In this document: piece after piece, positions 1-5,783 of the stretch | Layout: every line of letters starts with the position of its first letter | Numbering within the stretch: the stretch's first letter is position 1 | Assembly (NCBI GenBank): GCA_963808455.1 | Contig: CAWEHT010000103.1 | Span: forward strand, 1 to 5,783 | Direction of reading: 5' to 3' | DNA length: 5,783 nt | Origin: CAWEHT01 sp963808455 | GTDB taxonomy: Bacteria > Chloroflexota > Anaerolineae > CG2-30-64-16 | The notes under the pieces: generated by a model | The model's database searches: none | Told to the model about the DNA's origin: nothing | Seen by the model: the letters and a program-made list of their open reading frames with translations, nothing else | Made by a program: the position numbers and the translations under genes

Positions 1-28
1 GATCAGGGAGTCGGATGGCTTGTCGCAT
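1..28 (-). CDS. Start of a further minus-strand gene (partial, nine codons visible)
   Basis: An ATG at 28 is preceded by GGAGG (38-34) with a 5-base gap, an ideal ribosome site, and opens MRQAIRLPD before the window ends. Too little is visible to name a family. It is separated from the operon by about 400 bases that contain a candidate promoter, so it may be its own transcription unit. The evidence is the start signal alone. Confidence 0.4.
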
Positions 29-45
29 GATGACCTCCGGCTCCC

Positions 46-74
46 AGTATACCCGATTAACTTATCTGAGTGTA
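46..74 (-). promoter_or_regulatory. Possible promoter / GTATAC operator-like site before the leftmost gene
   Basis: The minus strand has TATACT (51-46), a good -10 hexamer, with a poor -35 (TACACT, 74-69) at 17-base spacing. It sits only about 17 bases before the ATG at 28, so the leader would be very short but would still hold the ribosome site. The hexamer overlaps the palindrome GTATAC (47-52), a core seen in some GntR-family operators. Both readings are weak. Confidence 0.25.
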
Positions 75-216
75 CTTAGTGCAGAAACAGGGAGCCCTTT
101 CGGTGACACCGAGACGGATTCTCCCCCTTCGGGGACTTCGTCGCTAGCGGCTCGCCGCGGCGCAGGCCGGCTCGTACACCCGCTCAGCATGACAGACGCC
201 GCTACCGAAGACGTTA

Positions 217-254
217 GACGTTCCCTGCACATGCCGACGTTCCCTGCACATGCC
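217..254. repeat. Perfect 19-bp tandem direct repeat, two copies
   Basis: GACGTTCCCTGCACATGCC occurs at 217-235 and again at 236-254 with no mismatch and no spacer. A partial third start, GACGTT, lies just before it at 210-215. Two adjacent protein-binding sites or a simple slippage duplication would both look like this. No CRISPR or IS context is present. Confidence 0.9.
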
Positions 255-424
255 CTAGGACCCTTCCTCGCCGGCCAGCCATGCCGGTCTGGGTTCTATC
301 CGATTGCCCGTGAAATGGAGCTTGTGCCCTGGGGAAACCATCTGCCTGGCACGGCGCGGAAGCCGGCCCCGGGACAAGCGTGACAGACACATTGGATAGG
401 GGCCTTACTGCGTAACGTGGCCAG

Positions 425-790
425 TCACCTCCCTCTTTTGCCGTGGCGGACAACAGCCTCCGGTCTCGCATCATTACCGATCGACCGCCCTGTCGCGCGC
501 GAGCCTTGCCGGAACCTATCGAGGCAGCGATTGAAAGCATGATCGGCCTGTCGGGACGGCACAGGCAACAGGAACACGCAAAGTGATCGCTCGGGGCTAA
601 GATTGAGCACATGCCAGACTTCACCCGGAGATACCCGGGCCATTTGCGTCGCTAGACCCATCCGCCGACTCCAGTTCAGCAGCTGGCAAGACGAAGAATC
701 AGTGGCAGGGCCAGCATAGCACAGCTGCCCGAGGGCGTCAAGCCGGGTAAATTCAAGCTCGCTGCCGGCTTTTACTTCGTAAAACACCAT
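425..790 (-). CDS. Hypothetical protein, last gene of the operon (tentative)
   Basis: An open frame of 121 residues begins with an ATG at 790, 5 bases after a good ribosome site (GGAGG, 800-796), and 28 bases after the stop of the molybdenum subunit gene. It opens with MVFYEVKAGSELEFTRLDALG and has a hydrophobic stretch (LCVFLLPVP) near residue 80, then an arginine-rich tail. I recognise no family or motif and see no signal peptide. The ribosome site and position favour a real gene, perhaps an accessory protein for the upstream enzyme. The mixed codon choice and the many arginines in the last 35 residues argue against it, or suggest that the true C-terminus is lost to another indel. An upstream in-frame ATG at 811 exists but lacks such a ribosome site. 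Confidence 0.4.
   Translation of the reverse strand: MVFYEVKAGSELEFTRLDALGQLCYAGPATDSSSCQLLNWSRRMGLATQMARVSPGEVWHVLNLSPERSLCVFLLPVPSRQADHAFNRCLDRFRQGSRATGRSIGNDARPEAVVRHGKRGR
713..741 (-). promoter_or_regulatory. Sigma-70-like promoter match inside the small ORF
   Basis: The minus strand has TTGACG (741-736) and TATGCT (718-713) separated by exactly 17 bases, a close match to the bacterial housekeeping consensus. It lies within the tentative ORF at 790-425 and points toward the gene start at 28. Either it is an internal promoter for genes to the left, or the ORF is not coding and this is an intergenic promoter, or it is chance. Confidence 0.3.
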
Positions 791-818
791 GCGACCCTCC
801 TGCAGCCTCATCACAGGA

Positions 819-3184
819 TCACAGCTGGCCGAGGGCACGGAGGATGCGCTCCGGCGTGATCGGGAGGTCATCGACCCAGGCGCCGGTCGCATCGTGCACC
901 GCGGCAGCAATGGCGCCCGGTGAAGGCAAGGTCGTCATTTCGCCGACGCCCTTGGCGCCGTAAGGGCCGTCGGGGTCAGGCACCTCTACAATCACGGGAT
1001 CGATCCTCTCGGGTGTATCCATGATCGTCGGAATCAGGACCGTGGCCAGGTTGGTGGTCTTCGGGACACCGTTTTCCATGATATACTCTTCGAGCAGCGC
1101 GTAGCCTTGCCCCATCATATAGCCGCCCTCGATCTGGCCTTCGACGTTGACATGATGGATAGTCTGGCCCACGTCGTGCGCGGCCACTACCTGGACGACA
1201 GACACCTCGCCGGTGTCCACGTCCACCTCCACTTCGACCACCTGGCAGCCATACCCGTACGTGATATTCGGGCGCTCACTTTGGCCGGTCTCCGGGTCCA
1301 ACGGATGGGTGGTGCAAGCATGGTAGTCGCTCCTGGCAATCACAGGCAGCGCCGCCGGTGGCGGGTGCGGCCCGAGCTCAGCCAGGTGGCTGGCCGCCTC
1401 AGCCGCCGCCCGAAGTACAGCATTGCCTGTCACGAAGGTGTGCCGCGAGGCCGAACTGCTGCCCGCGTCGGGCACACAATCCGTGTCACTGGTGATCACC
1501 TGGATGGCCGACAGCGGCAGCTCCAGCTTGCTGGCGGCCAACTGCGCCAGCGCAGTGGTCGAGCCCTGCCCGACATCGACAGCGCCGACCTTGACGATCG
1601 CGTGATCAGGGTAGGCTTCCACGACCGCACCGGAGTGGTCATCAAAGCCCATGCTGAACCCCACATTCTTGAAGCCGCACACGATGCCCCACACCGCGGC
1701 GCTTGCCGCTGACCGGCGGCGAACCCAACCCCCCACCCGCTTCCCAACCTGGGAAGCGAGAGTCTGGCTCCCCTCGGCTTTCTGAATCTTCCAGCATTCG
1801 TGGCCGCTTCGGCGGACAGCGCGCAGCCTCCACCCGGGGGGTGCAGGGCCGCGTGCGGGTGGGGCCGGGGGTAGGGTCCGGCTGTGCCTCGTGCCAGGCG
1901 TGCGGGCTGCTCCAACGAAGCCCGCGGCCGATGCCTGCGCCACCGCGGCATCGAGTGCCGGGAGGGCGCCCACGCCGCCCTGTAAGACCTGCCCCGTGAG
2001 CATGGTCGAGCCCTTGCGATAGAGGTTCAGCCTCCGCAGCTCGGCGGGGTCCATGCCGAGGGCTATTGCCAGCTTGCTCATCACCATTTCGGTGGCAAAG
2101 GCCGGCTGATTCGCCCCGAAACCTCGCATCGCCACCGTCGGCGGTGCATTGGTATAGACGACCCGCGCATCCAGAGTAACATGCGGAACTTCGTAGGGCC
2201 CCGTAGCGAGCGAAACCGCCGTGTTCAACACGCCCTTGCTGGTGGACGCATAGGCGCCGGCGTTTGCGACCATTTCGATCTGCATGGCGGTCAGCTTGCC
2301 ATCGCGAGTGGCACCCGTGCGGTAGACCATGTCGAAGGGATGCCGCTTGGTGCTGGCCGTCACCGACTCGGAGCGGGAGTAGACCATCTTGACGGGCCGT
2401 CGGGTCTTCAAGGCCAGCAGGGCCAACACGATCTGAACCGACAAATCCTCGCGCCCGCCGAACGCACCCCTGTCGCGGTCACCACCTCTCGGACCCGGTC
2501 AATAGGTAGCCCCAATGCGTAGGCGATCTCTCTACGATCTTCGTCAGGCCATTGGGTCGCCACCCAAATGCTGACCCGACCGTCCTCGCCGGCAACCGCC
2601 AGGCCGCTCTCTGGCTGAAGGTAGGCGTGCTCGATGAAGGGCGTCGTGTAGCGGCCTTCGACGACGAGGTCGGCAGCAGCAAACCCGGCCGCAACGTCCC
2701 CGTGGCGCAGGCGCACGGCATGCAACACGTTGGTCCCAAGATCGTCGTGCACCAGAGGAGCGTCAGGAAGCGCGGCCTGACGAGGATCCGACACAACTGG
2801 CAGCAGGTCATAGTCAACGCTGATGACGCCGAGGGCGGCCTCTGCCGCCTCCGGGCTCTCGGCCGCCACGGCGGCCACCGCATCTCCCACGTAACGAACC
2901 TTGCCGCCTGTGCGCGCAAGCGCCGGCTGGTCCGGCGTGTACAAGCCGTAGGTGCCGGGCCCTGTGAAGTCGTCGCCACTCACGACGGCAACGACCCCCG
3001 GCACCACGCGAGCCACCTCTAGGCCCATGCGCCTTACTCGGGCATGGGGATGCGGGCTGCGCAGCACCCTCGCGAAGAGCACGTCCGCGACGTGCAAATC
3101 ATCGGGATAACGCGCAGCTCCCCGCACCTTGTCGAGCACGTCTAGCCGCAAGGGGCTGCCGCCGATGAGATCACTTCGCTCCAT
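819..3184 (-). CDS. Molybdopterin-binding large subunit, xanthine dehydrogenase / aldehyde oxidase superfamily, three indels
   Basis: Large subunit of a molybdenum hydroxylase, which inserts a water-derived oxygen at a C-H bond of an aldehyde or heterocycle. The start is the ATG at 3184 (MERSDLIGGSPLR), 5 bases after GGGGGAGG. Residues 10-120 form the a/b hammerhead domain (LDKVRGAARYPDDL, LRSPHPHARV). The molybdopterin domains follow with GGAFGGRE (239-246), AMRGFGANQPAFATE (about 353-366), VCGFKNVGFSMGF, VDVGQGSTTALAQLA, TPLDPETG-like THPLDPETGQ, and GPYGAKGVGE, where Glu749 is the likely catalytic base. A one-base deletion at plus-strand CCCC 2467-2470 splits the frame within TGGAFGGRED. 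A second deletion (AA 1918-1919) and an insertion (CCCC 1687-1690) compensate each other and scramble about 77 residues. The restored length is about 788 residues, near the family's usual size. No 2Fe-2S or FAD subunit is in the window. It lies 80 bases after the methyltransferase gene. The family is certain; the substrate is unknown. Confidence 0.93.
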
Positions 3185-3192
3185 CAAAACCT

Positions 3193-3236
3193 CCCCCGCA
3201 AGCACACACCGTGCAGCCTTATCGCCATGCAGGGGG
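3193..3236 (-). promoter_or_regulatory. Inverted repeat that could hide the Shine-Dalgarno of the hydroxylase gene
   Basis: On the minus strand CCCCCTGCA (3236-3228) can pair with TGCGGGGG (3200-3193), giving 8 base pairs with one bulged T. The right arm runs directly into the GGGGGAGG ribosome binding site (3197-3190) of the ATG at 3184. The loop contains a further short stem, GCAC with GTGC. If formed in mRNA, this would cover the ribosome site and make translation of the molybdenum subunit depend on folding or on translation of the upstream gene. It is a prediction by eye only. Confidence 0.3.
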
Positions 3237-3264
3237 TTGCAGAGCGCCATGCCTCACGCTGATC

Positions 3265-4650
3265 TCAGCGCAGCGGCACGCTCCATTCCTTCAACTGGCC
3301 TCTCACCGATTCGAACATGCCCAACCACTCATCGTTGGGTTGAAGCGTGGCCACGTCATAAAGATCCTGAAGCCGCTTCCGCGCGGAGGGTTGCCGAGCG
3401 TCGCCGAGTATTGATCCAGGCAGCAATTGACGATCCGATTCGCCTGCGAGCGCGGCATCCCGGTGGCAGCCCGCGTGACCTCTCCTAACATGCGTAGCTC
3501 AACCGCGGTTACCATATCAACGTCGTCCCCGCCGGTGACGCCGCTTGGGCCGGGCCCTGTGTGCTGTCCGCTGCTGACTGCAACGAGCGCGTTGGCAGCA
3601 GCCTCGGGACAGAGCTTCGCCGCGTGCCCGCCCTCGCATCGAGAAATACGTTTTGGCCGAGCGGGAAGATCGTATTCCGCGCCATGGCCTGCCCGCTGAC
3701 GCTCTCCACCCAAAGTGTCTCACGGTGGGTCGTGGCGCCGTTCTTGAGCTTCATGTGCACAGGGTGATTGACGACGATGGTAGCATTATAGGCTACGGCT
3801 GCCATCAAACAGGCTGCATGCCAACAATCGCAGCTCCCTCCGCCGGTCCGGCCCAGCCGCCGATCATCGGCGCCAGCAGTGTCGTCACGTGCACGCCGTT
3901 CTCCGAGGCAGCGATTGCTCGGCCAAGGCGGTCGTAGTCAGTCTTCATTTCAGTAAGGATCGCCGCATAAAGACAATCGCCCCGCCGTACCCCACGCTCC
4001 TCGTTGATCACGGCGACAGCCGGAGCCATCGAAGCGGCACAGCCTGGCGCGACAAAAAGCGGCATGCCCGGCCGCCCGGACCGGCGAATGGCCTCGCGCA
4101 TCCACCCCACCTCCTGGATAGCGCCATGGACCTCCAGCGGCGAAGCCGGGCGCACTTCCCGCCCTTCGACCAGCGCCGGGTTGCCGTTGGCCAGCCAGTC
4201 GTTCGTCGGCTCGAGCGCGAAGTCCATCATGTGCTTAACGTAGAGCTCGCCCTCACCGATGCTCGACCCGGCCGCCCCGCCGATGACCAGCGCCCGGACG
4301 CTAGACTCAGGTTTCCGCGGTTGCAAGAGCACCTGGTCCTTCCCGTAGCCCAAGGCCAGTGGCATGTGCAAATTGTCGAGTCGGCGCCAGATCTCTGCCT
4401 CTGTGAAGTGGGCCACTTTCTGAGTGTCCAGGCACCATAGCCCGGTCTCCACGGCGAACTCCATGGCGGCAGCGAACAGGCGGTCTGCCATAGCATCGTC
4501 ATCGGGAACGGGATGCGCTGCGTCGTATTTTATGTCGTACTTCTTGAGCAGCTTGCGCACACGTGGCAAAATGGCCGTGTCGAAATCCTCTTCGCGCACC
4601 CGGCGCCCCGCTTCGACGCGGTCCAAGGTGTCAAAATAAAGGCCTGGCAT
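3265..4650 (-). CDS. MtmB-family (monomethylamine:corrinoid) methyltransferase homologue without pyrrolysine, three frameshifts
   Basis: Homologue of archaeal monomethylamine:corrinoid methyltransferase MtmB, which moves a methyl group from an amine to a corrinoid protein. From memory of the Methanosarcina protein, matching blocks run along the whole length: the N-terminal YFDTLDRVEAGRRV, the GLWCLDTQ/HFTEAEIWRRLDN region, SGRPGM, TEMKTDYDRL, PMIGGWAGPAEGAAIV, NHPVHMKLKNGATTHRETL, AVELRMLGEVTRAATGM, and the end FQDLYDVATLQPNDEWLGMF. MtmB has GRPGMGV-Pyl-GP; this protein has GRPGMPLFVAPG, so Val200 (GTC, 4053-4051) or Phe199 occupies the Pyl site. Three one-base deletions split the frame, at plus-strand CC 3821-3822, CCC 3627-3629 and AA 3370-3371. 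Adding one base at each gives a 462-residue protein (Methanosarcina MtmB is 458) ending in TGA, with alignment spacing across the first site matching MtmB. It directly follows the corrinoid protein gene, its expected partner. The family is secure; the substrate is unknown and need not be monomethylamine. Confidence 0.9.
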
Positions 4651-4657
4651 TTGTGAT

Positions 4658-4672
4658 TCCTTTCCTCCGAGC
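4658..4672 (-). promoter_or_regulatory. Ribosome binding site for the MtmB-like methyltransferase gene
   Basis: The minus strand reads GGAGGAAAGGAATCACAA before the ATG at 4650, offering two purine-rich blocks: GGAGG 13 bases upstream and AAGGA 7 bases upstream. This supports independent initiation at 4650 even though the upstream TAG is in frame with this ATG. Confidence 0.6.
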
Positions 4673-4683
4673 GCAAACGCGGG

Positions 4684-5344
4684 CTACGCGGCGGTTGCCA
4701 GCAGCCGCTCGCACAGCAGGACGCCGTCGTAGGCGGTCTCGGCATAGCCATCGGCGCCTATGCGGTCGGCGAATTCCTGGCTCGTGGGTCCTCCACCGAT
4801 GACCACCTTGAACTGGTCGCGCAGGCCATCGTCTTGCAGGATCTTGATCACCTCGCGCATCATCGGCAGGCTGGTGGTGAGCAGACCTGAGATGCCGATG
4901 ATCTGTGCCCGGTGCTTGACTGCCTCGTTCAACGAAGGCGGCCGCCGCGACGTCGCGCCCGAGATCGATCACTTCGAACCCATTGACTTTGAAAAGGGCG
5001 ATGGCGATGTTCTTGCCGATGTCATGGATGTCACCCTTGACGGTCCCGATCACCAGCCTGGCTTTCATACTGGCAACCCCCGCGGCCAGGTGCGGTTCCA
5101 GCACCTGCACGGCCGCCTCCATGGCTTTGGCGCTCATCACCATTTCGGGCAGAAACAGCTCCATCCTCCCGAACCGCTGGCCGACCTCCCGGATCGCCGG
5201 CGTCAGTCCACGGTCGATGGTCTCCAACGGCCGCAGGCCGGCCCCCAGGCTGGCCTCGGCCGCGGAGCGCGCCTGCTCCTCATCCCCTTCCAGCACGCTG
5301 GCATACAGCTCCTTCAGGATCTTTGCTTGTTCGTCCACGCCCAT
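4684..5344 (-). CDS. Cobalamin-binding methyl-carrier (corrinoid) protein, MtmC/MtbC/MttC family, one frameshift
   Basis: Cytoplasmic protein that carries a methyl group on the cobalt of a corrinoid between a substrate methyltransferase and a methyl acceptor. Residues 5-90 form the helical cap (B12-binding_2 type), ending in FLPEMVMSAKAMEAAV. The Rossmann-type B12-binding domain follows with the DxHxxG motif GDIHDIGKN; His107 is the expected lower axial cobalt ligand. It continues with GISGLLTTSL (the SxL motif) and VVIGGGPTSQEFADRIGADGY, which contacts the corrinoid tail. The frame is broken once after DVAAAAFV. The minus strand reads TTCGTTGAACGAG, and removing one T (plus-strand AA at 4931-4932) restores FVNEAVKHRAQIIGIS. 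The restored length is about 219 residues, normal for the family. It ends in TAG, 33 bases before the methyltransferase start. Methylamine-type carriers cannot be told apart by sequence alone; the partner gene downstream points to an MtmC-like role. The family call is very secure. Confidence 0.93.
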
Positions 5345-5346
5345 TT

Positions 5347-5352
5347 CTCCTT
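5347..5352 (-). promoter_or_regulatory. Ribosome binding site for the corrinoid protein gene, bears on the start choice
   Basis: The minus strand reads AAGGAG here. The ATG at 5344 follows after only 2 bases, which is tight. An in-frame GTG at 5338 follows after 8 bases, the usual spacing. The protein may therefore begin at GTG (MDEQAKIL) rather than at ATG (MGVDEQAKIL). Nothing functional depends on the two-residue difference. Confidence 0.6.
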
Positions 5353-5381
5353 GTGGTCAGGTTGCGGCCGGCAAAACCCCG

Positions 5382-5415
5382 CCCGGCGCATGTGCGCTAC
5401 GGGCGCCCCGCCGGG
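5382..5415 (-). terminator. GC-rich hairpin followed by a short T run, weak terminator or attenuator candidate
   Basis: A 7-bp perfect inverted repeat, CCCGGCG (5415-5409) with CGCCGGG (5388-5382), encloses a 20-base loop. It overlaps the last codons and TAG stop of the regulator gene. On the minus strand it is followed by CGGGG and only four T residues. This could terminate or attenuate transcription between the regulator and the corrinoid protein gene. In DNA this GC-rich such a hairpin can arise by chance, and the U tract is short. Confidence 0.25.
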
Positions 5416-5783
5416 AGCTCGCCGGCACCCCGTGGGCGCCCGACGACCTGCCTGTTGATGTAGAAGTTGAAATGATCGGTGAGAAAGTAGTTCAGCGAAA
5501 GCGCGATAGGTTGGCCATCCGCCATGTAGTAGGTTTCGACCAGATGGAGGAGGGCCTGGTCGGGGCGGACCCCTAGTAAAGAGCTCAGGGCGTCGTCGGC
5601 ATCGACAGCGTAGATCTCGGAACGCGTCATAGTCGGCACGGCGCGCCCACGCTCGAGAAGGTACTCGAGGAGGGTGCCGTCGTGGCTCCTCAAGTCATCC
5701 AGACCCACATACGTCGCGGGAATCAAGGAGTCGAAATAGCCGATCGTGACGCCGCCGGTGGCCTTGATGACCGAGATCCGAGT
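5397..5783 (-). CDS. GntR/HutC-family transcriptional regulator, C-terminal UTRA part (partial)
   Basis: The frame is open from the window edge to a TAG stop and encodes the last 128 residues of a protein whose N-terminal DNA-binding part lies outside. The visible part looks like a UTRA ligand-binding domain, as in HutC/FarR-type GntR regulators. It begins with a strand ending in GYFDSLIPATYVG, then has a helix with LLEYLLERG, the strand TRSEIYAVDADDA, and the hallmark stretch LLHLVETYYMADGQPIALS followed by NYFLTDHFNFYINR. Family members bind a small effector through this domain and release DNA from an N-terminal winged helix, which cannot be checked here. It lies 52 bases upstream of the corrinoid protein gene on the same strand, so it is probably the local regulator of the operon. 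No frameshift is seen. The domain call is firm; the effector is unknown. Confidence 0.85.
   Translation of the reverse strand, partial: TRISVIKATGGVTIGYFDSLIPATYVGLDDLRSHDGTLLEYLLERGRAVPTMTRSEIYAVDADDALSSLLGVRPDQALLHLVETYYMADGQPIALSLNYFLTDHFNFYINRQVVGRPRGAGELPAGRP

Larger units (their letters stand above)
29..424. other. Intergenic stretch without a convincing gene
   Basis: No frame on either strand in these 396 bases has a protein-like composition with a good start. A plus-strand open frame from 15 to 383 lacks a recognisable family and reads through repeats and hairpins. The stretch holds a 19-bp tandem duplication, a perfect 11-base palindrome CGGTGACACCG (101-111), a small CCCC-TTC-GGGG hairpin near 124-134, and a possible promoter near 46-74. 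It probably separates the operon from the next transcription unit. Confidence 0.5.

Noticed and set aside
15..383. Plus-strand open frame of 122 codons at the left edge
   Set aside because: No recognisable domain. It reads through the tandem repeat and hairpins and overlaps the better-supported minus-strand start at 28.
1107..1712. Long plus-strand open frame of 201 codons
   Set aside because: It is the complement of the well-supported molybdenum subunit gene, with no family match and an His/Arg-rich composition typical of GC-rich shadow frames.
3185..3250. Upstream ATG at 3250 as start of the molybdenum subunit
   Set aside because: It would add 22 residues without family resemblance, and the ATG at 3184 has a strong Shine-Dalgarno and opens the conserved N-terminus.
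3805..3825. TGA after residue 281 of the methyltransferase read as selenocysteine or a true early stop
   Set aside because: After a one-base correction at 3821-3822 the sequence runs on as HAACLMAAVAYNAT with the same spacing as MtmB up to PVHM, so the TGA is only a frameshift artefact.
3800..3830. Programmed -1 ribosomal frameshifting in the methyltransferase gene
   Set aside because: The site (ATT GTT GGC ATG) is not a slippery heptamer, and two further shifts in the same gene plus others in its neighbours point to a common technical cause.
4760..5576. Overlapping plus-strand open frames of about 200-230 codons
   Set aside because: They lie opposite the corrinoid protein and UTRA domain coding sequences, whose motifs are unmistakable on the minus strand.
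1..5783. tRNA, rRNA, cobalamin riboswitch, CRISPR array or insertion sequence
   Set aside because: I looked for tRNA-like cloverleaf arms, B12-box-like elements upstream of the corrinoid gene, regularly spaced repeats and transposase frames with terminal inverted repeats, and saw none.

Overview
The window is a GC-rich bacterial segment, probably metagenomic or from an unfinished assembly. Every gene I can support is read from the minus strand, so the operon runs from high to low coordinates. In order it holds: the C-terminal UTRA half of a GntR/HutC-type regulator (5783-5397, cut by the window edge), a cobalamin-binding methyl-carrier (corrinoid) protein (5344-4684), a full-length homologue of monomethylamine:corrinoid methyltransferase MtmB (4650-3265), a molybdopterin-binding large subunit of the xanthine dehydrogenase/aldehyde oxidase superfamily (3184-819), and a small unrecognised ORF (790-425). 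After about 400 bases of non-coding sequence there is what looks like the first codons of another minus-strand gene (28-1). Gaps between the genes are 28-80 bases, and most starts have a good Shine-Dalgarno sequence, so co-transcription is likely.

How the genes may work together (inference): the methyltransferase would move a methyl group from an amine or N-methyl compound onto the cobalt of the corrinoid protein. The molybdenum hydroxylase would oxidise the same compound, or its demethylated product, at a C-H bond, and the GntR regulator would sense the substrate. The most interesting point is that the MtmB homologue has no pyrrolysine. Where archaeal MtmB has its UAG-encoded Pyl, this protein reads Phe-Val-Ala-Pro, and UAG serves as a stop codon for at least two genes here. 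The substrate and chemistry are therefore unlikely to be those of classical MtmB. Pairing such a protein with a xanthine-dehydrogenase-type subunit suggests an undescribed demethylation/hydroxylation route, perhaps for an N-methylated heterocycle.

The three central genes are broken by seven single-base indels: one in the corrinoid gene, three in the methyltransferase gene and three in the hydroxylase gene. All lie at short homopolymers. Correcting them gives proteins of normal length (about 219, 462 and 788 residues) with family motifs intact and no in-frame stop codons. I therefore favour sequencing or assembly error over gene decay and annotate each as one gene, although raw translation gives fragments.

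The left end (1-424) has no convincing gene apart from the partial start at 28. It holds a perfect 19-bp tandem duplication, short inverted repeats and a possible promoter. The long plus-strand open frames are shadows of the minus-strand genes.
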